NCBI GenBank assembly: GCA_032358165.1
Contig: JAALGY010000030.1
Coordinates: forward strand, 1,550,001-1,614,000
Source of the DNA: Diplosphaera chodatii
Taxonomy: Eukaryota > Chlorophyta > Trebouxiophyceae > Prasiolales > Stichococcaceae
DNA: 64,000 bases
Reading direction: 5' to 3'
Position numbers and translations under genes: made by a program
Shown here: piece by piece, positions 11,341 to 23,900 of the stretch
Layout of the letters: each line of letters starts with the position of its first letter
Position numbering within the stretch: the first letter of the stretch is position 1
The notes under the pieces: generated by a model
Seen by the model: the letters and a program-made list of their open reading frames with translations, nothing else
Told to the model about the DNA's origin: nothing
Database searches by the model: none

Positions 11341-12209
11341 CCAACAAGGAATCAGGAAGGTCCTGGATTCCACTGCCTCGACCACTGCGGATGGCATGCA
11401 GCAACATATCGATAAGCCTGCAGTCGCCTTGCAGCATCTGTGCAGAGCACAGCACATGCTTCTCGAGCATCGCAACCTGTCAGGGACTGTTGCTGCTCAC
11501 AGATGGATCAGTCACCAGATGTATACCTTGCAGCAGGCTGGCTGTGTGACTGTGGCACCACTGCCCTAGCACGGTGAGGCCGTGAATGCGGCGAAACAGC
11601 ATGCCGCTCTGCTCGCAGGAATGGCGACTGTCTGAACAGCGCATGGCTGCCAGCAAAGCCCCGCGCCGTCACCGTCACTGGAATACCAACGGGTTGCTGT
11701 CCTGTCAGGGAGGCCATAGCAGGCATACGTCTTAGCAGTTCAAGGCGGGCTGGACTCGGCACGTGTGGGAACGAGCTCCGTACGTAGCTTCAACCGCAAG
11801 GAGGTGGTCTGCGCAGCTATGATCGTGTGTTCGAGAGGTCGAATGCAACGCTCAGGGCAGCACTCCGAAGCGCGGACTTCCAGCTTCCATCCTTCCTCAA
11901 TGTCTGCACTCTGCAGGCATTCAGGGTAACGGGGGTCGATGATTCTACATTCGTTCCTGCTGAAATGGCTGACTATCTGTCTGTCTCCCAACCCAACCGG
12001 CACGCGTTGCGTTGAACTTTCATCACCTTCAGCGGACTGAACCTGCCACACGGCGCCAGACTATACCCTGCACATTCCATGCAGGTTGCGCTACGGTCCA
12101 TTCACTGTGACCATGTAAATTCAACACGTCGTGCGCACATCTCAGCAGGCTCGAAACGCTACGGGATGGTCCATACATCAACATTCCGGAAAAACTGTCG
12201 ACATCACAC
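11341..12209. other. No secure gene; possible upstream exons of membrane gene
   Basis: Open frames of 84-103 codons exist on the minus strand (11508-11762 and 11740-12051), and 11827-12015 is open on plus. None has a recognisable domain. If the membrane-protein exons downstream belong to a living gene, its 5' exons should be here. Confidence 0.3.
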
Positions 12210-12215
12210 TGTCAT

Positions 12216-12548
12216 TTGTCACGCTCAATGCTGTTGTGTTATCGCTGCTCCGATCATCAGCTGCATGCCGCAGGTGCGTATCAAATCACCAGTCCAGATG
12301 TACTGCAGCCCTTCGCCACAAAGCGTCACACGTGCTCCGCTGTCAAGCTGCCCGCAAGCTCAGCGCCAATGTCGGGCACTACAGGTCACTCTGTGCTTCA
12401 AGATGGAGCACTTGCTCTGCCGTCGCACATAAAATGCACGTTATTGTCTCTGCTCAACTGGGATCCAGACCGACGTCCTGCAGCCAGCGTAGCCGCCGCG
12501 CACGTGCCCGCGATGCATTTGCTGTCAGCAGCTGGACAGCGCTGCTAG
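12216..12548 (+). other. Kinase-tail-like reading frame (LLNWDPDRRPAA)
   Basis: An open plus-strand frame ends at 12548. Near its end it reads LPSHIKCTLLSLLNWDPDRRP, followed by AASVAAAHVP. This resembles the end of a protein kinase or pseudokinase domain, where an L-x-x-D-P-x-x-R-P-T-A motif marks subdomain XI. I find no upstream kinase motifs (P-loop, HRD, DFG) within 3 kb on this strand. The similarity could be chance, or it could be the last exon of a lost gene. The same segment is duplicated at about 10.2 kb with a stop in the motif. Confidence 0.28.
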
Positions 12549-14809
12549 GCAAATGACGGCGCCTGCAGTCAGCAACAGGCAGTCAGATGTTTGTACATCT
12601 TCTAGAAGAGCATTCATGGGGCAGGTTGCCGCCCTCCAGCAGCGAGCAGCTGCACTGGTATCAGATGCGTGGTTCTGCAAAAGCGGCCCTTGCAGGGAGG
12701 CAGCGGCTGTCCCAAGGCTCAACGTATAGGGGCAGCATGAGAACCTGTTGGTGGTCAGCGCGTTGCCGTCACCACCGGCGGCGCCTGGGGGGCTCTGTGC
12801 CGCGCCGCCGCTGCTATCGAGGCTTCCACCGCTCCTCGCGCCCTCGAAGCCGAACTCGTCCTCGAGGCCATGGCCGTCGAAGGGCGTCGGCTTGCCCGCC
12901 CGGATTTTGGCGGCCTCCGCCTGCAGGTCCTCCAGCATGCCCCTCACCTGCAACATGGGTTGCGCACCTCTGCATGATGGTTTGCTTTTTGCCAGGCGAT
13001 TGGGGGGGTGTCACCAGGGTTTCCACTGCACATACCTCGTTCAAGGCGCATGGTGCCTCACCTGTGCAGCCGAGATGCTCTTGACCAGGTTGCCAAGAGG
13101 CCCTGGCGGCACCAGGCCTACATGCTATCAAACATGATTTGACTCGACTGATTTGACATCCCCACTGAGTTGTAGCAGAGCTCAGGAGGTGCCAATAGTA
13201 CAAATCTGGGGTGCGCAGCCGGAGTGTGCATGTTTGCTCTGCTTGCAATGCCGGCTGGCTGTGCACCGATTACCCATCATACAGCAGCTGGCCAGCACCT
13301 GGCTGAAGGCTCTGCTCAAGCGTGATGAGCGTCCGCTGCGGTGCTGGTTGCGGGAACCAGTCTGCATTGCAGATGGGCACCCATTCTTAGGTTGCAACAC
13401 CAACATGCCCCCCTGTCTCTGAGCCGGCCGTGTGTGCATGTAACATACCTAGCCCGTGCACCACATATTATACTGCACAGCAGTCGTGCCAGAGACGAGT
13501 TCTGTAGCGAAGGAGTTCTGGAAGCTGCACACAGGATTGCAGCAGCTCACTGGTGACGGACTGCAGGGTCTGCAACGCCTGCTGAGCCGGGTCACCGCCT
13601 TTTTGTCCCTTGCCGCCGCTGCTGCTGCGCACCACATCTAACAGGCTCGCTGACGGCGGCGCCGCCACAATGGCGTCCAGTGCCGGGTGGCCTTCGTAGC
13701 CCTGATCACGATAGAATTGATATCAGGGGTGCTACATTCCAGATTTCCACAGCACGTGCATGGGCGGCGCAGCCTGTAATGTGGAGCAGTGCATGATGCG
13801 CAGTGGCTGGGACTTTCTGGCAGCTGTCTCAATTGTAGGACTGCCGGTGTTCAGTGCCTGTCAGCATGCTGACAGGGCGCCATGTGCTGATGACAGCTGT
13901 GGCTATGATGAGGTGCATCAGAGTGTGCTGTGTCACCTGCACAGACCAGTGCCCCTCGAATGCCTTCATCATCTGACCACCCTGCCTGGCCAGCCGGAAG
14001 TCGATCTGCAGGCTCAAAGCAAAGCAATTCGTGGGAAAAGCAGCTGCACAAGTACTGAGGTGCGCACACAACAGCAGCAAAGGACGATGTGAATGCTCGT
14101 GCTACTGAATGCTGCAGCTGCCGCACCGTTCCAGACGACCGGTCGAGGTCAACATACAGCCTGCAGGATGTATGACACAAATGGTGAGCCGGACTTCTGG
14201 TTCATGCCATCCTCACACATGTGGCGGCTGGATGTGGCATGTCACGTCATCAAATGGACTGCACCAACGCTGCTGCAGGGTGCACCTGGTGGCGAACTTG
14301 CCGGAAAACATGGCGAACTTCCACTTTGCCATCGCCTCCGTCTCTACCTTCACCTGTGCAAATTAGATATGATTGTTGGACACCCGGCTAGTCCTGTATT
14401 CTGCACACACAGTGCCTGAGCTGCTGACGCACACAACAGGATGCTGCAGTCGGGACTGGGATGGGACTCGTTCCGCTTACCTGCCCACGGTGCCGGTCCG
14501 TCCATCGCAGAATCTTACGATAGGTGTTGTCCTGCGTTGTGCAGGCTGGAAAACATGCTCATGTGTGTACAAGCGATGCAACTTGCAGCACGGACGAAGC
14601 CAATGCGTGGGAAGTGTTGGCAAGGCCTGCAGTCACACCGTGATGCTCCGAAAGATGTTGTGCGAGTCGGGACGTGCCAGCAGCTCGAACGTCTCTGCAG
14701 GTGTCAGGGGCAGCACCGCCGCAAGTCGGATGGTGCAGAAGAAGCCCTCCTTTGAGGTGACCTGCGCGGAGAGAGCACTCATATCGCTTCGCTGCGCACC
14801 TTACGCCTG
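12525..14809 (-). CDS. START/polyketide-cyclase-like (SRPBCC fold) protein
   Basis: Minus-strand exons spell a START/polyketide cyclase-type ligand-binding domain. In order they are: SKEGFFCTIRLAAVLPLTP followed by AETFELLARPDSHNIFRSIT (about 14760-14640); TYRKILRWTDRH (about 14530); VETEAMAKWKFAMFSGKFAT (about 14330-14275); FRLARQGGQMMKAFEGHWSV (about 14020-13950). The pattern TYRKxL..W.F..FSG.F.TR...LA..G.MK.FEG.W is typical of plant and algal members of this superfamily. A linker (about 13700-13540) and a C-terminal block follow: PGPLGNLVKSISAAQ, then GMLEDLQAEAAKIRAGKP, then a Gly/Ser-rich tail. Such domains bind lipids or other hydrophobic ligands. I cannot fix the start (ATG near 14790 or an upstream exon) or the last exon (taken to the stop at 12525). 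The 3' end is duplicated and decayed at 10.2-10.6 kb. Confidence 0.65.
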
Positions 14810-15433
14810 GCGGTTCCGCATGCATGTGGCCGGGCTGAACGATGCACCACATCCCATGCGCATCTGGAGGCATGCAAACATCAGCGCGCCATCCCGAACC
14901 TACCCGGAGGCTGTACTGATCGCTGGACCATTCTTCGGCATCACTTTTGCTGCGCTGCTGAGCGTTTGGGATGACCTCAACCGTCTGCTGTGCGGCCATG
15001 CTGCACCTCAGGCCGGTTCAGGCGCGGCACGCAAGCTGCACCATGGCTGTTGCAACTCGTGAGTGTGTTAAGCGGTCTAGGCCTACCTCTTGGTTCCTGA
15101 CGACATCAGGAGAGCAACCTCAAGCCGATCGATATGCATGCAAGCCACTGACTATTGCTTGCGATGCATGGGATCCAAGTGCTCTCCGAACGCTGAGTGC
15201 TGGCAGCCGTGCCTGGCACGTCCTGACCTGTGAAGTAGCGATACGTGTGGTATACCTAAAGGAATGGGTGGATGCAGATCGAGCCACCCGCCATCTGCTG
15301 CACGGCTTCATGTCGCCAGGGGGGCAAATCACCAGAAAGGGTTACGTAACCTCTGCAAGTTGCCCCGTTGCTGGTCCACTTGCGAGCGCATGCTGCAGAT
15401 GCTCCTGCCCATCCAGAGCGTAGCGTCTGAGCC
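14810..15433. other. Head-to-head intergenic region, START gene / pgl
   Basis: About 600 bp lie between the minus-strand START gene and the plus-strand 6-phosphogluconolactonase gene. It may act as a shared divergent promoter region. A long plus frame (14373-15062) runs mainly antisense to START exons and looks like a shadow. An upstream START-gene exon could also lie here. Confidence 0.4.
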
Positions 15434-17337
15434 ATGTGGCGCAGCCCGCCGACGGCCGCCGCTGATCGCTTCGCTTCCCAATCCAGCTTGCACACCCAGT
15501 TCAGCCCAAGTGCAGCTAGGTTGCAGCGCGCGTCACGCGCTTCCACAGCGTCCAGAGGCCGCAGGAGGGCTGTGAGCATCCGTGCAGACGTCAGCGGCGG
15601 TGTCGTGGAAACGGATCCCAACACTGTGCCCGGCATCAACGTCATTCCCGAGTCCCGCTGGAAAGACGGCATCCCCCCTGTTATGGGTGCCCACCTCATG
15701 GACTCTGGAGCGATCGCGCCGCTCTCGACGTCAAAAGGCCCGGGACAGGGCGGCGAGCCGCACCAGTTCTACTACCCCGACAAGGAGGGGGACGTGGGGG
15801 TCATCGCGTACGGCACGCCCGCCGGGGCGAATGCCCAGATCGCCAAGCTGGTCGCCGGGGAGGCGGCCAAGGCCATAAAGGCGAAGGGCGCCTTCACGCT
15901 CGTGCTGACAGGTGCAGCTTCGAATGACAGTAGTCTTGCTGCCAGCATCCCTGCTTGGGCTTTCGCAGGGCTGTGGCGACTGTCGACAGTATCCCATTTG
16001 TTCATTGATGTCCACGCTGGCGAGGCAGAGCGGCAAGCCCAATGTGTTGACACACAGGCGGCTCGCTGCTGAAGTCGCTGGGCGCGCTGGTGGGGTCCAA
16101 GAACGTGGACTGGGCCAAGTGGCACGTCTTCTTCGGCGACGAGCGCAACGTGCCGCACAGCTCGCCGGACTCCACGATCAGGGGCGCCCGGGAGGCATTC
16201 CTTGACAAGGTGCCCATCCCCGCGGCGCAGGTCCACGCCATCGCGGAGGGACTGTCAGTCGAGGTGAGCGCCATGCCGGGCCATGCTGGGAGGCTACCAC
16301 AGCATGTCACCCACATGGGATAGCTGCCAATGGCACAATGGTGTGCGCTCATGGCCGAAGCGCCACGCACAGGCCCCCAGCCTGCAGAACAGGCGACCCT
16401 GCTGCGCAGTCCATATACCCCGGTGCTAGCCTCTGCTCCTGTGACGTTGAGCAGCTGCTGTGGAGGGGTGGGGCGGCCTCGCCCAAGAAATGCTGCCATG
16501 GTGCCAGGCCCCACAAAAGCGCAACCCAGGCGCTGGTTCACCCAACGCAGGACGCAGCCAAGCAGTACAACGGGCAGCTGCTGGACGTGCCGCAGTCGGC
16601 GCTGCCGCGCAATGACGCCGGCTTCCCCGTGTTCGACCTGGTCCTGCTGGGCGTGGGCCCCGACGGCCACATCTGCAGCCTGTTCCCCAACCGCCCGGAG
16701 ACCGCCGTCAAGCAGGGCTGGTGAGGGGGTGTGACAATCAATTTGCTAACTTGAGCTGCTGCTGGGGGTCGGCCCTGACAGCCAGATCTGCTGTATCCCA
16801 GTTGCTGCGAGCCCCTGGGCAGGCAGCGCTCACGTGCCTCAAGTCCTCAAGCCCGTGAAAATTTCAAATAATTGCGCAGCGCCTGGTCTCCTGCCTCCCA
16901 GCGATGCAGCCAGAGTCCGGCATCTGAAAGCATGGCACAGGCAGATGACATAGCAGGCTTTGCACCCAGAATATCTCATAATGAAACAGCATTGCCCAAC
17001 CATGCAAACATGCAGATCTGCTGACCTGTTGTCTTTCACGTGCAGGATCCTGTCGGTGGCGGACTCGCCCAAGCCGCCCCCAGAGCGCATCACCTTCAGC
17101 TTGCCGGTGGTCAATGCGGCGAAGCAGGTGGTGTTCGTGGCGCTCGGTGAGGGCAAGGCGGAGATCGTGCAGCGGGTCCTGGAGGTGCAGAGCCTGCCGG
17201 GCGCGCTGCCAGCGCAGCTGGTGCGGCCGTCGGACGGCAAGGTGACCTGGATTCTGGACGCCGATGCAGCGTCGGCAATCGAAGCGGAGAAGTGGGAGGA
17301 GCCTGGCAAGAGCGACTTCCCTCGCAGCAACGTCTAA
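15434..17337 (+). CDS. 6-phosphogluconolactonase, plastid-type
   Basis: 6-phosphogluconolactonase hydrolyses 6-phosphoglucono-1,5-lactone to 6-phosphogluconate, the second step of the oxidative pentose phosphate pathway. Four exons join in phase: 15434-15911, 16058-16263, 16551-16720 and 17046-17337. Residues 1-50 are Ser/Arg/Ala-rich and look like a chloroplast transit peptide. The glucosamine/6-phosphogluconolactonase fold follows, with [18 protein letters not shown], then [19 protein letters not shown], then [20 protein letters not shown], all hallmarks of the family. About 90 residues lie between the leader and the usual domain start, which is longer than in bacterial enzymes. The protein ends in a short tail after the helix [16 protein letters not shown]. 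The exon 3/4 junction recreates [11 protein letters not shown], which confirms the splice. Confidence 0.93.
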
Positions 17338-17941
17338 GCTGCCAGACGGCAGCCGTCAGGCTGCCGCCTCTGCCGCGGTCAGCGCCTCTGCTGCCTGGCA
17401 GCCACGGCAGCAGTGCGGCGGCTGCTGGTTGAAGACATGATGAGCAGTGGATGCATGCTGCAACGACAGCGGCCTTCACATCACCAACATCCCTGCATGG
17501 TGGCAGCAGCAGTCGTATCGGATGGGCAGTGATCCTGTGCACCCTGTCGCACAGGGACAGCCTCCCGCTACTGTTGGTCTTTGAATGTTACCACTTAGGA
17601 CTGGTTGTTGAGGCAATCCACTGCAACATCCTACGAATCGCAATTGGTGCGTACAGCAAACATGAAGAAAGCACTTAGTTGTCTGTGCTGTGAAACCATG
17701 TCAAGTACTACTATTAATGCGGAATCAGACTACTAAATGCAAGTCACACGCTGCCAGTTTGCAGTACACATCACGCTGCATACAGTTCGCCCGCCGCTGC
17801 CGCCACCTGCTCTTGCACAGCAGGCAGCCCGGCATACCAGATGTTGACCAGTATCCAAGAGAAATAGAGCCAAAGGTTGTCTGCGCTTCTGCTGAGCAGT
17901 GAAGGTCCTTTACTTCGTCTGAGCTGCTGCTGTTACAGGCG
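17338..17941. other. Tail-to-tail intergenic region
   Basis: About 600 bp lie between the convergent lactonase and giant beta-helix genes and should hold both 3' UTRs. I see no gene, and I found no clear TGTAA polyadenylation signal close to the lactonase stop. Confidence 0.5.
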
Positions 17942-20900
17942 TCATGCGTCAACAGCCTTGGCGCTGGAGCTGACGGGAAGCTCCGCTGCGCCCTTCTGCC
18001 CCTTGGCCTGCCGCCGCCGTATGCTGCGCGCCTGCATACGGCAGCAACACGCTCATCAGAAAAGCTACCCAAACAGTTATTGGTTGGTCTGAACCACGAG
18101 CAAATTTGTCAGCGCAGGCCTTTGTTGGCAAAGCTGCAGGCGAGCGTCAGGTGTCGACAGCATGGTGCATATGGCTCTAGAAGTACGTTGTAGGCACCAT
18201 CTCATAACACAACAGTTGCCACCGAAGCTGACAGCCGTATTCGTGGAGCCCACCTGCCACAGCAGGCGCCGCTGCTGCGCGCGCCGCACCACCGACAGCG
18301 ACCCTGACCGCGCCTTGCCAAGGTATGTCAGGAATGTGTTCCAGTACCTGCGGCATGCGTGGGCGTGCTCTTGAGCTGCTCTGGTGCAACTGATACGATG
18401 AGTGCATAGTGCTGTGGCCAGTGCTGACGTGCAGCAGCATGGGCATGGGCTGGCATTGCATGTGCAAGTGGAGGAGAGTGCGTTGCAGCAGGCTCTGTTA
18501 GATTGCTGGAGCCTTTTGGACGTAGCCCAGGCTGCAAAGCGGGCAGGCAACAGCAGTGCAACAGCAGTGCCACTCACCCAATGAAGTGCTTGCGTGTCTT
18601 GGTGACCGTAATCAGCAGCATGAAGACGATGACCAGGATATCAAATACCAGACACACCGCCCCAATCGTGTTTGTCAGCGGCCCTGCAGCAGGAGAAGAA
18701 CACACAGTACATGATGGTGCTTGCTGACAGAGTGATGTAATAGGTGCAACATGGCGCCACGTCCCCACCCTGGGGCAGTCAGTGCTTACTAGATTGACCC
18801 CATGCCTGTGCACGCATCGCACCTGACGGCTGCTTGGAGTAGCCGATGAAGTACAGGCTCATGAACATCAGGAAGGCGATGCTGCTCATGGACAGCAGGT
18901 CCATCTGGCCCGCCCACGCGTGCGGCTGCAGCATCACCGACACCGCCGCCGACAGCAGCAGCACGAAGATGAACAGGTGCAGCTGCACAAAGGGCGCGAG
19001 CGACCTGCGCAGACGGCGGAGCCAAGCAGCTCAAGGGGCGCGAGTACACAGGTAGCAGGACTGCAGGCCGGAAAAACATCTCTGGGGACGGCCTGGTGAA
19101 CATCTGCACATTGCAAGCTACACATGCCTCGCGCCTCTGCAGTTGGAGCATCATCTGCTTCCTCACCTGCCAAAGACGACAATGATGACCAGAATCAGCA
19201 GCCGCAGCTGGTCCACGACCGTCCACCAAAAGAAGCCCTCCCTGCAGCACAATGCACACATCTCAGCACTCACAAACTCGGCGCAGATGGAGCTGCACTT
19301 GCAGCCAAATTGCACCGTCTGCACACATCCTGCTCAGGGCCATTGTTCATTGCAGCGGATTGTGCCAGGCGCACTTGAACTGATGGTACAGGAAGCCGTA
19401 GGTGGCTGTTGTGCGGGGCTCCTGCAGCCTGTCCCGGTTTTTGAGCAGGATCAGCAGCGTGGCCACTGGAATGCCTGCAGTCGGGTTGTACACATGGCAA
19501 TGTCTCAGGCCAGGCTGCTCAGGGACAGCAGGTTTGCCAGACGCTGCCTCCAAGGGGCATGTCTGCTGCACAGTCCACGGCTGACAACATACAACATAGC
19601 ATGTCGCGCTTCGTTGATGCATCGTTTTCGTCCTATCCTGGAATGGGATGTGATTGTTTCATGTGCAGGCGAGCAGCAGCGTGCAGGCGGGCTCACCGAT
19701 GCACAGCAGCACGATGCCGGGGATGCCGATGGCCCACACCGCGGTGAGGTGCGACCCGGTGTAGCACCGCTGCTCCATGTCCTGCTGCCAGTAGCCCGAC
19801 CCCCAGCGCGCCTGCCACCGGCACGCACCAAGGTCAGGTCAGAAACCACAGGTGTTAGCACCACATGAAACCGCTGGCAGTCACACCACCTCACCCCTGC
19901 CTGCACGCCGAGAGCACAGCTGGGGTGGGCTGCCGCTCAACAGCCAGAAGCCTGAGTGGAGGACTGACAGGAGTGACGCACCAGCTGGTTGTCTGCGTAC
20001 AGGCCGTTGCCGTCGTCCACGTGGTAGCAGGCAAACGTGTTCAGCACCGCCTGGCACACCGTAGGGTAGCTGCATAGAGAAAGTCATGTGCCTGGTGCGT
20101 TGATGCACCCACTAACAGCCTGCGCTGCATGTGCTTGCGTGCCAGCAGCAGGGTTGCACGCAGGTGCACCAGCCACATCAAGACTTGGCTTGTTCGATGC
20201 AGTACATTGACTGCAGCTCATAAACCATACTCACACAAAGAAGCACACGACCAGCACGGAGACGATGCTGATGCGCTGCACATACTGCCCAAACGTTTCC
20301 CGCTCCAGCTCGATAGCCAGCTCCACAGACAGTGCTTTCTGCAAAAACAGCAGCCGCCACTCAGAAGCATGCATGCATACCTCGTGCTGCGACAACACAA
20401 TGTAGAGCTGGATGTGCAAGCCAGGATGTGTCAAGGGTGTGCTGGGCGCCCTACCCGCATGGACTGGGTGCGCTCCAGGGGGGAGCGGCTCTCGTCAAAC
20501 GACTTCATCTTTTCCAGCTCGATGGCCCGGAACAGCTGGTCCAGGTTAAAGTGTTTCTTGGACTGCAACCCCACAAACCGACTTCAACTCAGTTTTGCTT
20601 CTTTTCTATTGATGCTGGATTTTCAACCAGCTGCTCTGGGTGAGTACCATCCTGCAGGGCCCATGATGAGCCAGTGTGCTGTCCTGATGTGGCGGCATGC
20701 GGCATGCAGATGCGTTCACGCACCGATGGTGCAGACTGGAGGCTGTCGCCAGCGCTCTTCACGCCATCACCGTTGCCAGTGGTGCTCACTCCGGACGAGT
20801 GATGGGACAGGTGCCCGTTCTCCCCCGGCTTGCCCACGCTCTGCAGTGTGCAGAAGCCTCAATGTTCAGCAGCTGTATCGTCCCTTCAACTCGCGCAGTG

Positions 20901-23900
20901 TAGATGGGCACGCCTGACGGCTTTGGGCCTGCCGGTATTCTACAGGCAGTTGCACTGCAAAAACATCCAGATAGGTTATATGGTACACCGTAGTTTGCCC
21001 GAGTTCAATGGTGAGGCAGGATGGTAGTATAGCACCTGACTATGAACATCACAGGGACCCACCGTCTGCGGGGACAGATCGGGGCTGTCACTTGGAGACT
21101 CGAGGCTCTCGCTGTCAGTGCCAAACTCCTCGTCTGCTTCCTGTTGCAAGCACCCATCACCGCAGAGTCAGTTGGGCACGATCTGCTTTGTTGCTACTGG
21201 AGCGTCCGGATGAAAGCCCTTCACACTAGCTGTACAAGTTGTATGGTCTCCTGGTGCTACCGTTGAATCCAGTGGCTGATGAGATGTGCCAATGATGTCC
21301 GCCCAGAGAGGAGATAAGATTTAAACGGGTGTGATGCCACTGGCTGCATGTCGACAGGCTGCCAGCAGCCGGGCAGCAGCATTGCAATTACACGGCAGCT
21401 GTCTCAAGTATCCTGGTTTGTGTTGCGCATTTGCAGGCCTTGCAGACGACACTTCGTCCGAAGACATGTGGCAGCCGGGTGCAGAAGTTTGGCCTGTTCA
21501 GGGGACGGACCTTGATGGACGGCAGGTCGATGCCAGCAGCCACGGCGTGGGCCAAAATGCGCTCCTCCGTGCTCGACATGCGGCGCTTTTTCTGGTATGG
21601 CTGCACGACATACCACCTGCATTGCGCAGGTGAGGCCGATGTTCCAGAAAGTCCCGAGGGTCAAAGCCTGGCAGGGCCAATGCTGCCTTCCGATTTCTGC
21701 TTCATGGAGGCAGAATCGGCCAATGTGTCTCATGCAAAACTCGTCTGCCTTTCATGCACCGGCACGGCGAAGCAACCTTCACATAGGGCAAATGCAACCC
21801 TTCTGGTCCGCTACTTGCCGGAATTCACGTTACCAAGTGGCTGCCAGAAAGCGCACCAGATGACCCAGAAGACGGCGCACAGGAACAGCAGCACAAGCGG
21901 CACCACGACGCTGAAGATCTGACGCTGGATGGCAAGTGGCACACCGCTCCCGTTTTTCTGCGGAGAACAACAGGTTAAACCCGCAATATATGCACTGTAT
22001 CATCTGAACTACGGTACATCGACTGCAACTGCAGCAGTCCAGCCACACACTGCTCATGCGGTGCCTCATGCATAGGCTGAAAGCCTGCAGCATCCAGCCA
22101 GCAGTGCCTTGTAAAAGCGTTGTGAACAGCACCGCACCTGGAGGAGGCAGTCCAGGGAGAAGATGCCCTCGCCGCTGGTGAAGAAGATTTGGATGCCGCC
22201 CACAAAGTTGATCAGGCCCGACGGCCAGTTCAGGGGCAGCTTGCTGGCGATGAAGTTGTACTGCAAGTAGATAATTAGGACCTGCATCCAGGGGGCCGAC
22301 CATCCGTCAACAAACAGCATTGTTGGTGATGACAAGCGGCACTGTTGTGCTTGTGACGACGAATGCTCTGTCCAACCTTGAGCAATTCCCCATGACAGGC
22401 ACAGCCCATAGCGAGGCCGATGCCCCTATGCACCTTGATGAAGTCAGATGGCTGCGCCTCACGCTCCGCATACCGCTGTCGGTTGGTGGAGATGTTGGAG
22501 AAGATGGTGAACAGGATGAAGGCGAACTGCAGTCAGCATCCATCGTCCATCAGTCCAGGGGCACTGTGCAACAGCCTACATGACAGTAACTGGGTGGCAG
22601 CACCCGAGCAGCAGACCCTCTCATGCCCCACCCACGCTGTGCTCGAACCCGGCTCATGAACAGCTTCAGCAGCAAGGTCACCTGCAGCAGGAAGCCCAGG
22701 ATGGTGAGGAACACCAGCAGGCCGTCCGACTTGCAGCGGGTGCAGGTGAAGGCGGAGTAGAAGCCGTAGCGCTCGCCGCTGGGGCCCCGGTCGCACGCCC
22801 CGCACAGCGGGCCCTTGTACCCCGGCGCGCACTGCGCCTGCTGGTAGCTCCTGCATGGCAACACAGCGCTGCACGTTGGGACGACCGTGTTAGGTGTGAG
22901 TTCATTCAGGAGCATTTGCAGCCTCACCAGGTGCATCGCCCCCTTCTTGTTGGCAAGTGACCGGCAGCCGCAATGGCTCGTGCACTCGTGTTTGCGACAG
23001 CCGCCACGGCACTCTATGCTTGAGCACCCAGATGGCGGCAAATGCCCGGCTCCGATGCCAGGAACTGGTGACCGGCTCACCCATAGGTGCTGTTGCCGGT
23101 CCACAGGGTGCACGGCAGCTCCGCCTGCTCAGTTGTCAGCTGCTGGTAGTTGAGCGAGGTGTTGGCGTTCAGAGCGTACCAGTCCACCTGGCACTCCGTC
23201 AAGTTCTCCGTCCGCAGGTCGTATCTGCAGATGGTGGGCGCTAGTCTCAGGGCGTATCTGGTGGTTGACAGGCGTCGATGGCGAGAGGAAGCATCATCAT
23301 GCAGTAGTTCCTGAGGTCGGCTTTGCCAGGGCGAGAATGACAGTGTTCGGTGCCCCTTGAAGCCTGACCTGCATGCAGATCTGCGAGGGCAGGCCTGGAT
23401 CTGCGTCGAGTTGGCTGCCGAATGCCAGTACCCCGGCTGGGGCACCAGTGTGGCTCCACCTGCATGACGATCAGGCATCACCTTCATGACCAGCATGGCC
23501 CAGGTGGCACAAGGCAACCGCACCGAAAGCCATGCTGCCAGCACAGCAGCACTTCTCCTGCAGCTGGCGGTGCAATCAGCAGGCACACTTGGCACTCTTT
23601 CTGCCAGATCAGTCGTGCAAAGAAAACAGGCATCCCCCACAGGGTGGGCTTGCCAGTACCCACCATAGCAGGCGGCGCCCTCTGGGCACGACTGGCACGG
23701 CACGCCGCTGTCGAAGCTGTATGTGCCCACAGAACACTCCACGCAAATGTCCTCCGCCGCCACCTCGCCTGTACGGGTGAGAGGTCTCAGAAGGTAGAGT
23801 GCCTGAATCTTTTTGCATGAGCATACACATTAGCAGTGATGTACTGCCATAACCAGAGACTAGCCTTGCAGTTTATGGCGTCATGAGCACATTGATTGAC

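Noticed and set aside
14373..15062. Long plus-strand frame of about 229 codons
   Set aside because: It runs antisense to START-domain exons and has no domain. Shadow frame.
22550..23113. Minus-strand open frame of 187 codons as a separate gene
   Set aside because: It is an exon plus read-through introns of the giant beta-helix/TM gene.
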